A DNA stretch of 64,000 nt from Aquibaculum arenosum (GTDB taxonomy: Bacteria > Pseudomonadota > Alphaproteobacteria > Kiloniellales > DSM-21159), in contig NZ_JARHUD010000007.1 of NCBI RefSeq assembly GCF_029222965.1, forward strand, positions 1-64,000. Reading direction: 5' to 3'. Below are positions 8,419 through 16,462 of this stretch, piece after piece. Numbering within the stretch: position 1 is the first letter of the stretch; every line of letters begins with the position of its first letter. The notes under the pieces are model-generated. The model was given only the letters and a program-made list of their open reading frames with translations. It was not told where the DNA came from and searched no databases. Both the position numbers and the translations under genes were made by a program.

Positions 8419-9300
8419 CTATAGCTGATTGATCGGCAGCTTCATGTAGCGCGTGCCGTTGTCTTCCGGAGGTGGCAGTTCGCCGGCGCGGATGTTGACC
8501 TGTATCGAGGGCAGGATGAGAGTCGGCATTGAGAGTGTGGCGTCGCGGGTCTCGCGCATGCGCACGAACTCGTCTTCTGTCACCCCTGCATGCACGTGGA
8601 TGTTTTTGCGCTTCTCCTCGGCGACAGTCGTCTCCCACGTTGGCCCGCGGCCTTCGGGGGGGTAGTCATGGCAGAGGAAGATGCGGGTCTCGTCCGGCAG
8701 CGACAGCACTTTCCGGATGGAGCGGTAGAGCTGGCGCGCATTGCCACCGGGGAAATCGCAGCGGGCAGTGCCGTAGTCCGGCATGAAAAGCGTATCCCCC
8801 ACAAATGCTGCATCGCCGATCACGTAGGTGAGACAGGCCGGAGTGTGGCCGGGAGTGTGCAGCACCGAAGCCTCGATCTTGCCGATGGTAAAGCGATCAC
8901 CTTCGGCGAAGAGATGATCGAACTGACGGCCGTCGGCCAGGAACTCCTTTTCCAGATTGAAGATGTCCCGGAACACCTGCTGCACTTCGCGGATATGCTC
9001 GCCGATTGCGATTTTGCCGCCCAGGTGCTGTTTGATGTAGGGCGCAGCCGAGAGATGGTCGGCGTGGGGATGGGTTTCCAGGATCCACTCGACGGTCCAA
9101 CCGAGCGCGCGCGCCTTCTCGATCAATGCATCAGCTGAGGCGGTCGAGGTGCGTCCGGCCTTGGGATCGAAGTCCAGGACGGGGTCGACCACGGCGCAAA
9201 CTGCGCCTTCTGGATCGCCCACGAGGTAGCTGATCGTGTTCGTTTTCTCGTCGAAATGCGCATGAACGCTGGGTTTGCTGATCTCTGCGGCTGTAGACAT
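8419..9300 (-). CDS. MBL-fold metallo-hydrolase, persulfide dioxygenase (ETHE1/Blh)-like
   Basis: A 293-residue enzyme with the metallo-beta-lactamase fold. The metal motif HxHxDH is complete at residues 77-82 (HPHADH), followed by HTPGHTPACLTYV, FVGDTLFMPDYG and FLCHDYPPEG for the remaining metal ligands. The blocks YLVGDP..AVVDPVLDFDP, GTARCDFPGGNARQLY and PPEGRGPTWETTV are those of the ETHE1/Blh branch, which oxidises glutathione persulfide during sulfide detoxification. In several alphaproteobacteria it is run by the ArsR-type regulator BigR, but no such regulator or rhodanese domain is adjacent here. Its start is followed upstream by a 309-bp non-coding stretch. Confidence 0.85.
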   Translation of the reverse strand: MSTAAEISKPSVHAHFDEKTNTISYLVGDPEGAVCAVVDPVLDFDPKAGRTSTASADALIEKARALGWTVEWILETHPHADHLSAAPYIKQHLGGKIAIGEHIREVQQVFRDIFNLEKEFLADGRQFDHLFAEGDRFTIGKIEASVLHTPGHTPACLTYVIGDAAFVGDTLFMPDYGTARCDFPGGNARQLYRSIRKVLSLPDETRIFLCHDYPPEGRGPTWETTVAEEKRKNIHVHAGVTEDEFVRMRETRDATLSMPTLILPSIQVNIRAGELPPPEDNGTRYMKLPINQL

Positions 9301-9609
9301 CGTTGCTCCTTTCCCTCGTCCGGCGAGCTGTCGTACTCATCAAAGTTCCTGGACCGGTTCGCCGCAGCGATCTCAATCAAATGTAACTCACGTTGGTGAT
9401 TATGTGCGGCCACCATCTTGAGATTACCATGCGTTGGATGTGGTCACAGCGTCGCAGGTATGGCGTCCCCCTTTCGGCTCATCGGATCGCTCGCCTTTTC
9501 CCAACCGCATTACCTGGAGGGATGTGCGATCCGGCAACCGCGCGGGCTGGCCGTCGCCCGGTTTCACTGTGCTAGGCTACATGAGGACAAAGCAGGGAGG
9601 TAGGCGCAC
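9301..9609. other. 309-bp divergent intergenic region, no gene recognised
   Basis: This gap separates the divergently transcribed metallo-hydrolase and AidB-like genes, so it must contain both promoters. I see short A/T-richer segments at about 9370-9430 and near 9568-9585, but no convincing -35/-10 pair, no strong palindrome, and no open frame with a ribosome-binding site. A GGGAGGT at 9596-9602 just before the aidB start is its likely ribosome-binding site. Confidence 0.5.
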
Positions 9610-11283
9610 ATGTCGGCAGTGCAGACGGAGAGTTTCGGTTTCGCCACGCACGAGGTGCTCAACCAGACCGGCGATCTATCCGATTACAACGCCTTTGCCG
9701 GCGATCGCGCCTTGCAGGATGCCATTCGCACCTTCGGTGCTTCCTGGGCTGAAGACAGGTTGCAGCGTGCCGGAGATCGCGTGGGCTCGGCTGCGGTGCA
9801 GCAGCTTGCCCGCCAGGCCAATCGCAACCTGCCCGAACTGAAGACCCACAACCGCTTCGGCGAGCGCATCGACCAGGTGGAGTTTCATCCGGCCTGGCAT
9901 GAGTTGATGGCGCTCATGTTCGACTGCGAGACCCATTCGTTGGCCTGGACCGAGTCCCGGCCGGGTACTCAGGTTGCGCGTGCCGGGCTCAGCTATCTCT
10001 GGAACCAGGGGGAAAGCGGCATCTGCTGCCCAATGGGCATGACCTATGCCTCCATGGCGGCGCTGGAGCATCAGCCGGATTTGAAGGCGCAGTGGCAGGA
10101 CAGTATCCTCTCCCGAAGCTACGACCCGCGCCCGCTCCACGCTGCGGAAAAGCGCGGTGCAACGGTTGGCATGGCGATGACGGAAAAGCAGGGTGGCTCC
10201 GACCTGCGGGCGACCATGACGACGGCCCGCCCGGCCAGTTCTCGCAGCGGGCCGGGTGCCGAGTACCTCCTCACCGGGCACAAGTGGTTCTTCTCGGTGC
10301 CGCAGAGCGATCTCTTCCTGACCCTGGCCCAGACCGAAACGGGGCTCTCGTGCTTTCTCGCCTGCGGCTGGCTGCCCGACGGCACCCGCAACCGCCTCAA
10401 GCTGCAGCGCCTAAAGGACAAGTGCGGCAACAAGTCGAACGCCTCGTCCGAAGTGGAGTTCTATGACCTGCACGCGCACATGGTGGGCGAGGAGGGTCGC
10501 GGCATTCGCACCATCATCGAGATGGCGCATCTGACGCGGCTGGATTTCGCCGTTGGCTCATCAGGGTTGATGCGGCAGGCGCTGTCCCACGCGCTGCATC
10601 ACGTGCGCAGGCGCCGGGCCTTCCAGCGCTCCCTGGTCGATCTGCCGATCATGCGCAACGTCGCGGCTGACCTCGCCGTCGAGTCCGAGGCCATGATGTG
10701 GATGAGCCTGCGCTTGGCCCAGGCGCAGGACCGCACGCAGGAGAGCGAAAGCGAGCGCCTGCTGGCGCGCATCGCCACGCCCATGGCCAAGTACTGGGCC
10801 TGCAAGCGTGCGCCGGCCTTTGTGGCCGAGGCGCTGGAATGCCATGGCGGCAATGGTTTCATCGAGGACCATCTCATGGCCCGGCTCTACCGCGAGGCGC
10901 CGCTTAACGGCATCTGGGAGGGGACGGGTAATGTCATTTGCCTGGATGTGATCCGCTCCTTGCAGCGTGAACCCGAAACCCGCGACGCCTTCCTCGACGA
11001 GGTCCGGTCCGGGCTCGGTGGCGACGCCCGGTTGCGCGCCTTCATAGATGATTTGAGCCAGAGGCTTGCCGACCTGCCGCGCGCGGAGGGCCAGGCGCGG
11101 CGCACGGTGGAGATGATGGCTTTCGCGCTCCAAGGCTCGCTGCTGGCGCGCCATTCCGCGCCGGCGGTGAGCGACGCCTTCGCGGCCTCGCGCCTGAGCG
11201 GGGAGTGGGGGCAGGCTTTCGGGACGCTGCCCGAGGGTCTCGACACTGACGCGATCGTGGCGCGGGCAGCCGTTCCGGACTGA
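9610..11283 (+). CDS. aidB: Acyl-CoA dehydrogenase family protein, AidB-like
   Basis: A 557-residue flavoprotein, longer than ordinary acyl-CoA dehydrogenases (~380) and close to E. coli AidB. The N-terminal block (HEVLNQTGDLSDYNAFAGD) and the middle segments HAAEKRGATVGMAMTEKQGG, SDLRATMTTA, GHKWFFSVPQSD and RLKDKCGNKSNASSEVEFYD are AidB-type. The C-terminal segment includes ALECHGGNGFIEDHLMARLY and EGTGNVICLDVIRS. AidB is an FAD protein induced in the adaptive response to alkylating agents and binds DNA; the enzymatic substrate is not settled (isovaleryl-CoA dehydrogenase activity has been reported). No ada gene is adjacent, though a tag glycosylase gene lies 42 kb away in this window. Confidence 0.88.
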   Translation: MSAVQTESFGFATHEVLNQTGDLSDYNAFAGDRALQDAIRTFGASWAEDRLQRAGDRVGSAAVQQLARQANRNLPELKTHNRFGERIDQVEFHPAWHELMALMFDCETHSLAWTESRPGTQVARAGLSYLWNQGESGICCPMGMTYASMAALEHQPDLKAQWQDSILSRSYDPRPLHAAEKRGATVGMAMTEKQGGSDLRATMTTARPASSRSGPGAEYLLTGHKWFFSVPQSDLFLTLAQTETGLSCFLACGWLPDGTRNRLKLQRLKDKCGNKSNASSEVEFYDLHAHMVGEEGRGIRTIIEMAHLTRLDFAVGSSGLMRQALSHALHHVRRRRAFQRSLVDLPIMRNVAADLAVESEAMMWMSLRLAQAQDRTQESESERLLARIATPMAKYWACKRAPAFVAEALECHGGNGFIEDHLMARLYREAPLNGIWEGTGNVICLDVIRSLQREPETRDAFLDEVRSGLGGDARLRAFIDDLSQRLADLPRAEGQARRTVEMMAFALQGSLLARHSAPAVSDAFAASRLSGEWGQAFGTLPEGLDTDAIVARAAVPD

Positions 11284-11301
11284 GCGGGTCGCTGCCGGCG
11301 G

Positions 11302-12825
11302 CTACTTCGCGGCAGGCGGCGGATCCGGCACCTCGCAGCCTTTGACGCAGCAACGCCCTGGTTGCTTGGAGACCCGCTGCCCCTGGTCCAGCACGCCACG
11401 GTCGAGCAGTCGTTCGACCAGTTCCGCCTTTTCCCCCACAGGGTAGTTGCGCCAGATTTCGCGCTTCATCGCTTCCGGCGAACCGCCGCCGTGGAGGGAA
11501 ATGACGGAGTACCAGCCGCCTTGATTGGTGGCCGTGAGGTCCTCGATCAGGCGGGAGACTTCCAGGCGCTGCGCGGCGGGAATGTCGTCACGCCCGCCCA
11601 GCACCGCCGCCAGAGAGGCCTGGGTCTCGGGATTGTGGTCCTCGTCCGGGCCCGGAAGCGCCACGATCAGGCCGCCGGACACATAGTGCGCCAGGCGGTG
11701 CATGTCGTAGATCTTCGTCGCCAGCAGCAGCTTGCCGATGTTGGAGAAGACCGTATCGGGCATGACGGAGCCCGCCGGATCTTTTGAGCAGTAGACCGAG
11801 GCCGCAATGCCGCAGGCATAGAAGCTCTCGGTGATGGTGATGAGTTCCACCATGGCATCGCGGATGTGGCCGTGGCGGTTCGGGTCCAGCCCGTTGGCCT
11901 CGATCATCAAGGCGCCGGCGCCGATCAGAAGGTCACCGAAACCGGCCCGTGCCGCAATGCAAGCTTGCCGGTGGTGAGTCGCGTAAGAGGTGGTGAGGAA
12001 GCCGGCCTCTTCGTGCTCGCCGGCGAGGAAGACGCGCTCGTGCGGCACGAAGACGTCGTCGAAGATGACCACGCCCGTCGACTGCCCGTACTTGGCGGAG
12101 AACTTGGCTGCGGCCTCACCCGGGCGGCCGGCGGGGCGGGCGACAATGGTCACGCCCGGCGCGTCCACCGGCACGGCGCAGACCACGGCGAAGTCTGCAT
12201 CCTCGGCCGTGTGGGTGCGGCAGGGCATGACCAGGAACTCGTGCATGTAGGGCGCGCCGGTGACGATGGCCTTGGTGCCGCGGATCACGATACCGTCCGG
12301 CCGCCGCTCCTTGATATGCACATAGACGTCCGGATTGCTTTGCAAGCCGGGGCGTTTGGAGCGATCGCCCTTGGCATCGGTCATGGCTGCGCCCAGTGTC
12401 AGATCCCGCTCCTGCACGTCGTGCAGATAGGCAAGAAAGCGCTGGTGATAGTCGGTGCCATGCTCGGCGTCCGCCCGATGCGTCGCCTGGAAGATGGCAT
12501 TGAGGGCATCGTGGCTGAGATAGCGCTGCGCACAGCCCACTTCCTTGCAGAGCAGACGCACGGCCTCGAGCTTGTAGAGCAGGTCCTGCGACGACTCGTT
12601 GATGTGAAGCATGCGGTTGACCGTCTGCCCGGACGTGCCTTGCCGGGCGGTCATGAGGAGCTTCTTCTCTTCCTCCACCGCGAAATCGTAGGTCACGCCC
12701 ACAGCGTTGATGCCCGGCGCCAGGCGCGGCTCGTCGGCAACGCTTTCCACCGCCTCGCCGTCGATGAAGACGCGCGGATTGTAGTGGCGCAGAGAGTCTC
12801 GGTAGTCGGCGGCAGACATCAGCAT
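11302..12825 (-). CDS. 4-hydroxyphenylacetate 3-hydroxylase (HpaB) family flavoprotein
   Basis: A 507-residue protein with the two-domain HpaB/4-hydroxybutyryl-CoA dehydratase fold. The N-terminal SAADYRDSLRHYNPRVFIDG is the family signature. Later blocks are KERRPDGIVIRGTKAIVTGA, VFDDVFVPHERVFLAGE and YATHHRQACIAARAGFGDLL. HpaB enzymes hydroxylate phenols with FADH2 supplied by a separate reductase. The position equivalent to the second Fe-S cysteine of the dehydratase branch appears to be Tyr here (GCAQRY), and the HRQ segment is not followed by the expected Cys. I therefore favour the hydroxylase branch, from memory of that family. The C-terminus carries an unusual Cys cluster (CCVKGC). 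No HpaC reductase is adjacent. It diverges from a TetR gene with a palindrome between them. Confidence 0.8.
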   Translation of the reverse strand: MLMSAADYRDSLRHYNPRVFIDGEAVESVADEPRLAPGINAVGVTYDFAVEEEKKLLMTARQGTSGQTVNRMLHINESSQDLLYKLEAVRLLCKEVGCAQRYLSHDALNAIFQATHRADAEHGTDYHQRFLAYLHDVQERDLTLGAAMTDAKGDRSKRPGLQSNPDVYVHIKERRPDGIVIRGTKAIVTGAPYMHEFLVMPCRTHTAEDADFAVVCAVPVDAPGVTIVARPAGRPGEAAAKFSAKYGQSTGVVIFDDVFVPHERVFLAGEHEEAGFLTTSYATHHRQACIAARAGFGDLLIGAGALMIEANGLDPNRHGHIRDAMVELITITESFYACGIAASVYCSKDPAGSVMPDTVFSNIGKLLLATKIYDMHRLAHYVSGGLIVALPGPDEDHNPETQASLAAVLGGRDDIPAAQRLEVSRLIEDLTATNQGGWYSVISLHGGGSPEAMKREIWRNYPVGEKAELVERLLDRGVLDQGQRVSKQPGRCCVKGCEVPDPPPAAK

Positions 12826-12857
12826 GGCGCATTCCTCTTCGTCGGTTGTTTGTAAAA

Positions 12858-12872
12858 TCTAACAGCGTTAGA
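12858..12872. promoter_or_regulatory. Palindromic operator candidate between the HpaB-like and TetR genes
   Basis: TCTAAC-agc-GTTAGA is a perfect inverted repeat of two 6-bp arms around a 3-bp centre. It lies 33 bp upstream of the HpaB-like start and 28 bp upstream of the TetR start. It sits in an A/T-rich patch that must hold both divergent promoters. Size, symmetry and position fit a TetR operator controlling both genes. Binding is inferred. Confidence 0.6.
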
Positions 12873-12899
12873 AAACTGTCAAGCGAGGAGGAGCTTGGG

Positions 12900-13532
12900 A
12901 TGAAGCAACGGCAGGCGGAGCGGCAGCGGGCGGTGGGTGCGCACAAGCGCCGGCTGATCCTGGACGCGGCACAGAAGGTCTTTGCACGGGAAGGGCTGGA
13001 GGGCTCGAGCCTGCGCCTAATTGCAGCCGAGGCGGGCTACACGCCGGCGGCACTCTATTTCCACTTCCAATCAAAGGAAGCGATCTACGCCGAACTGCTG
13101 CAGGAGTCGCTGGGCCGGCTTGGCGAAGCTGTGGCTAAGGCGGCGCCGAAAGACGCCCACGCTGCCGATCGGCTCCGCCGGGCCGGAATGGCGTTCTTTG
13201 GGTACTACGCCCAATACGCAGGGGAACTTGACCTGGGGTTCTATCTCTTCCGCGGCGGGATGAAACCGGCGGGGCTGGGCCGCGAGTGGGATGAAGCCTT
13301 GAACGCGGCTTTGATTGCTGCACTGGCGCCGATCACGGCGGCTGCGGAAGCGCTGGGCGCACCCCGGGAAGGGGCGCAGCGCGTGACCGTCAACTGCTTT
13401 GCCCATGCGGCCGGTCTGCTGCTGCTTATGCACACCGGGCGCATTCGTATCTTCGGCGCACAGGCCGAAGGCCTGATGGCGGATTATCTCGAAGGCGTGC
13501 TTGGCGAGATCAGCACACAGAAAGAAGGCTGA
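12900..13532 (+). CDS. TetR/AcrR family transcriptional regulator
   Basis: A 210-residue repressor. The ATG at 12900 follows GAGGAGGAG at 12885-12893, which decides against the longer frame from 12846 that would run through the operator. The N-terminal helix-turn-helix is clear: RRLILDAAQKVFAREGLEGS, then LRLIAAEAGYTPAALYFHF with the FQSKEAIYAELL tail. The C-terminal ligand domain is divergent. It is transcribed away from the HpaB-like gene across a perfect palindrome at 12858-12872, so local control of that gene and autoregulation are likely. The inducer would be an aromatic or CoA substrate by context only. Confidence 0.88.
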   Translation: MKQRQAERQRAVGAHKRRLILDAAQKVFAREGLEGSSLRLIAAEAGYTPAALYFHFQSKEAIYAELLQESLGRLGEAVAKAAPKDAHAADRLRRAGMAFFGYYAQYAGELDLGFYLFRGGMKPAGLGREWDEALNAALIAALAPITAAAEALGAPREGAQRVTVNCFAHAAGLLLLMHTGRIRIFGAQAEGLMADYLEGVLGEISTQKEG

Positions 13533-13745
13533 TCACTCTTGTGTGAGGGCGTTTCTTCTCGCCTATCGGCGCCTCTGCCGTCGCCGGCCACGGCGAGAGG
13601 GGGCAGCGCCCGACTGGCGCAGCAGGCGCATAACGAGACGCATCAACATGCGGACGGGAAGTTGCATACGGGGTTCCCCCTTGGCCGTGAGCGCAGCAGC
13701 ATAGCATTGACCAGGCAGAGGGGTCAGGGAGGCCGATACGACCCA

Positions 13746-13771
13746 AGGCCCCGGCTGGAAAGCCGGGGCCT
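13746..13771. terminator. Strong 11-bp hairpin, likely bidirectional terminator
   Basis: AGGCCCCGGCT-ggaa-AGCCGGGGCCT is a perfect 11-bp stem with a 4-nt loop. It lies between the convergent TetR gene (ends 13532) and the DUF2852 gene (ends 13808). It is not followed by a T tract on either strand, so it may act as a Rho-independent-like or mRNA-stabilising structure. The rest of the 275-bp gap shows no supported gene. Confidence 0.55.
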
Positions 13772-13807
13772 CGCGCCAACAATCACGAGTGCCGAAGGAA
13801 GGCCGGC

Positions 13808-14251
13808 TCAGCCCTGAGGCTGCGGGATCGGCCCGTCGCCAGGGTTCTGAGTTCCGGTAGTGCCGGAGCCGGCGCTCGGACCGGCACGCCGCCGCTCGGC
13901 CATGAACTCGTCGAACTCGGCTTTGTCCTTCGCCTTGCGCAGGCGCTCCAGGAACTGGAAGAACTCCTGCTGCTCCTCCTCGAGGCGCCGCAGTGTCTCC
14001 TCACGATACTCATCGAAGGCGCTGTTGCCGCTCGAAGCGTTGCTGCTGGAGCGGGCTTCCTTCTGCCCCCACCAATTCTCACGCTTGAATCGCCCGCGTG
14101 CGGGGCCACCTTTCCAACATCCCATGCGTCCGCTCCATAATAGATAGGCCAGGATCCCGAGACCCAGCGGCCAGAAAACAATAAAACCCAGGACCATTGC
14201 GCCCAGCCACGCGGGGCGGCCGTAATCATCCATTCGTGCAGCCACATCCAT
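13808..14251 (-). CDS. DUF2852 domain-containing membrane protein
   Basis: A 147-residue protein. Its ATG at 14251 follows AGGAGAG six bases upstream. One hydrophobic segment at residues ~14-38 (WLGAMVLGFIVFWPLGLGIL) is followed by a short Trp/Gly-rich region and a strongly charged helical, probably coiled-coil segment (SAFDEYREETLRRLEEEQQE, continuing through FLERLRKAKDKAEFDEFM). It ends in a Gly/Pro-rich tail. This is the DUF2852 architecture common in alphaproteobacteria; function unknown. Its upstream region holds an ATGTRA-N7-TTACAT site matching one in front of the next TetR gene, so it is probably a target of that regulator. Confidence 0.8.
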   Translation of the reverse strand: MDVAARMDDYGRPAWLGAMVLGFIVFWPLGLGILAYLLWSGRMGCWKGGPARGRFKRENWWGQKEARSSSNASSGNSAFDEYREETLRRLEEEQQEFFQFLERLRKAKDKAEFDEFMAERRRAGPSAGSGTTGTQNPGDGPIPQPQG

Positions 14252-14263
14252 GGCACTCTCCTA

Positions 14264-14282
14264 ATGTGAATGTTTATTACAT
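14264..14282. promoter_or_regulatory. Operator candidate (ATGTGA-N7-TTACAT) upstream of DUF2852 gene
   Basis: The site is an imperfect inverted repeat, ATGTGA then seven bases then TTACAT, 13 bp before the DUF2852 start codon. It overlaps the likely 5' untranslated or promoter region. Across 21 bp it matches the site at 15074-15092 in 16 positions. A TTGACA on the minus strand at about 14313 could be a -35 element. The shared motif suggests control by the TetR regulator encoded just upstream. Confidence 0.55.
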
Positions 14283-14371
14283 TAACATAGGTGGTTCATG
14301 TCTGCGCGGCTGTCAAGCGGGGTCGGAACAGAAAATCGTAGGCCCGAGCCGCAGCGGGGCGAGGTGGCCCC

Positions 14372-15007
14372 TCAGGTCCCGGTATCGCCGAAACCAAGCC
14401 CTTGAAGATAAACGAGGACGCCGGCCTCTAGCAGATCTTCGGGCGCCATGGGCAGGCTGCGTCGGGCCTTGTCGCCGCGCCCGAAGAGCGACGCGATGCC
14501 GTGGGCGAGCGACCAGATATGCAGGCTCATCATCAGCGAGGGCGGGCGCCTGTCCGCTGGCAGCGTCGCGGCCAGGGCCTGACAGGAATCGCGCAGCACG
14601 CCGAAGGCGGCGTCCGCCGCCTGCTGCAGTTCCCGATTATAGGACGGCGGGATCTGAGCCTCGAACATGGCCGTGTAGTAGGCTGGCTCCTTGCGTGCAA
14701 AGGTCAGATAAGCCTGGCCCACACGATAGAAGGCCTCCAGCGGCCGCGGTTGGCCGTCATCCCAGGCCTGAGCCAGTTGGTGGGTGAATCGCTCGAAACC
14801 GCGGCGGGCCACCTCGGCCATGAGATCGTCGCGGCTGCTGTAGTGACGATAGGGCGCTGCGGCGCTGACGCCGGCGGCGCGGGCCGCTTCGGCGAAGGTG
14901 AAGCCGCTCGGTCCCTTCTCTTCCATCAGCTCCAGCGCGGCTGCAACCAAGGCTTCGCGAAGATTGCCATGGTGATAGCCGTCGCGTCTGCGACCCTGCC
15001 AACTCAT
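14372..15007 (-). CDS. TetR/AcrR family transcriptional regulator (WHG-domain type)
   Basis: A 211-residue regulator. The N-terminal helix-turn-helix reads HGNLREALVAAALELMEEKG, then FTFAEAARAAGVSAAAPYRH and YSSRDDLMAEVA. The YHHGNLR start and the 'AAPYRHY' recognition helix are typical of the TetR group with a WHG-type C-terminal domain (here AYLTFARKEPAYYTAMFEA). An ATGTAA-N7-TTACAT palindrome lies 67 bp upstream, and a near-identical one precedes the neighbouring DUF2852 gene. Autoregulation plus control of that gene is the simplest reading. The acyl-CoA dehydrogenase gene upstream runs on the same strand and could also be affected by read-through. Confidence 0.87.
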   Translation of the reverse strand: MSWQGRRRDGYHHGNLREALVAAALELMEEKGPSGFTFAEAARAAGVSAAAPYRHYSSRDDLMAEVARRGFERFTHQLAQAWDDGQPRPLEAFYRVGQAYLTFARKEPAYYTAMFEAQIPPSYNRELQQAADAAFGVLRDSCQALAATLPADRRPPSLMMSLHIWSLAHGIASLFGRGDKARRSLPMAPEDLLEAGVLVYLQGLGFGDTGT

Positions 15008-15073
15008 CTCTGTAAGCTCATCGCTGCAAACTCATCCGGGCCAAACCATCAATGAACGCCCGTCCTCCGCTAC

Positions 15074-15092
15074 ATGTAAGTATCTTTTACAT
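15074..15092. promoter_or_regulatory. Operator candidate (ATGTAA-N7-TTACAT) upstream of TetR gene
   Basis: A perfect 6+6 inverted repeat with 7-bp spacer (ATGTAA and TTACAT), within the extended context CATGTAA..TTACATTACATG. It lies between the end of the acyl-CoA dehydrogenase gene and the TetR start. It is the better-formed of the two matching sites and fits an autoregulatory operator. Confidence 0.6.
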
Positions 15093-15141
15093 TACATGGG
15101 GTGTCGGGGCACGCCCTTTGCGGTTCACAGCGATCAGACGA

Positions 15142-16296
15142 TCACTGGCTGTGTTCACGTATCATGTTGCGGGCGATCACGAGCTGCTGGATCTGCGAGG
15201 TGCCCTCATAGAGCCGGAACAGCCTCACATCACGATAAAAGCGTTCAACCCCATAGTCGGCGATATAGCCGGCGCCGCCGTGGATCTGCACCGCGCGATC
15301 GGCCACGCGCCCGACCATCTCGCTGGCAAAAAGCTTGCAGCAACTGGCCTCCGTGGTGACCGTCTCGCCGGCGTCACGGCGACGGGCGGCGTCGAGCACC
15401 ATTGAGCGGGCGGCATAGGCTTCCGTTCGGCTGTCGGCCAGCATGGCCTGGATCAATTGGAACTCAGCAATGGGCTGGCCGAACTGCTTACGCTCGATGG
15501 CGTAGGACAGGGCATCCTCGATCAGTCGCTCGGCCACCCCGACACAAACAGCAGAGATGTGCAGGCGCCCACGATCGAGCACCTTCATGGCTGTCTTGAA
15601 GCCCTGACCTTCGATGCCACCCAAGAGTTGCTCCGCCGGCACCCGGCAATCTTCGAAGATGACGTCGCAGGTGTGGGCGCCGCGCTGGCCCATCTTTCTA
15701 TCGGGTTTCCCAAGGCGCAGCCCCGGCGTGCCGGCTTCGACCAGGAAGGCCGATATGCCGCGCGCACCCTTTTGCGCTGTGTCGGTGCGCGCCATCACGG
15801 TGAAGAGACCCGCTTCCGGTGCGTTGGTGATGAAGCGCTTGGTGCCGTTGAGCACATAGTGGTCGCCGTCACGCCGTGCCGTGGTGCGCAGCGATGAGGC
15901 GTCGGAGCCGCTGTCGGGTTCGGTCAGCGCGAAGGAGCCGATGATCTCGCCGCGGGCCAGTTTCGGCAGATACTTGTGCTTCTGCTCCTCGGTGCCGTCG
16001 AGCACGATGCCCTGGGAACCGATGCCGTTGTTGGTGCCGAGCAGAGAGCGGAAGGCGGGGGAAGTGCGCCCCAGTTCGAAGGCCACTTTGACCTCTTCGC
16101 TCATGGTCAAACCCAGGCCTTCGTATTCCTGCGGAACAGAAAGCCCGAAGAGGCCGAGCTCAGCCATCTCCTGCACGAGCTCGGCGGGAATGGCATCCTC
16201 CTCGGCGACTCGCTCCTCATTGGGCACCAGGCGCTCGCGCACAAAGCGGCGCACGGTATCGAGCAGCTGTTCGAGCGTGTCTTCGTCGAGGGCCAT
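15142..16296 (-). CDS. Acyl-CoA dehydrogenase
   Basis: A 384-residue FAD enzyme for the first step of fatty-acid or branched-chain acyl-CoA beta-oxidation. I start it at the ATG at 16296, nine bases after AGGAGA, rather than at 16314, which overlaps that box. Standard order: N-terminal helical domain, FALTEPDSGSDASSLRT (FAD contacts), HYVLNGTKRFITNAPEA, FAD-binding segment DRGRLHISAVCVG, and QIHGGAGYIADYGVERFYRD. The catalytic base lies in RLYEGTSQIQ. The chain-length preference cannot be read. It is divergent from the enoyl-CoA hydratase gene, which would supply the next step. Confidence 0.93.
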   Translation of the reverse strand: MALDEDTLEQLLDTVRRFVRERLVPNEERVAEEDAIPAELVQEMAELGLFGLSVPQEYEGLGLTMSEEVKVAFELGRTSPAFRSLLGTNNGIGSQGIVLDGTEEQKHKYLPKLARGEIIGSFALTEPDSGSDASSLRTTARRDGDHYVLNGTKRFITNAPEAGLFTVMARTDTAQKGARGISAFLVEAGTPGLRLGKPDRKMGQRGAHTCDVIFEDCRVPAEQLLGGIEGQGFKTAMKVLDRGRLHISAVCVGVAERLIEDALSYAIERKQFGQPIAEFQLIQAMLADSRTEAYAARSMVLDAARRRDAGETVTTEASCCKLFASEMVGRVADRAVQIHGGAGYIADYGVERFYRDVRLFRLYEGTSQIQQLVIARNMIREHSQ

Positions 16297-16462
16297 GGCT
16301 TGGGGTCTCCTCATGATGCGGCAGGTTGAAGGGCAGGGGCTCGGCGTGGGAGCCTTGTGGGACGCTTTGGCTTAGCCTAGACGGGACGGCATTGAATCTG
16401 AACCACAAGCTTTCACCGCTGCTGGCCGTGAAGTCTTTGTTGGATAGAGATGGAGGACAGGC

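Noticed and set aside
9301-9609. BigR-type operator upstream of the persulfide-dioxygenase-like gene
   Set aside because: I searched the gap for an A/T-rich inverted repeat of that kind and did not find one.
12846-12899. N-terminal extension of the TetR protein beginning at 12846
   Set aside because: It would translate through the palindromic operator and lacks a ribosome-binding site, whereas GAGGAGGAG precedes the ATG at 12900.
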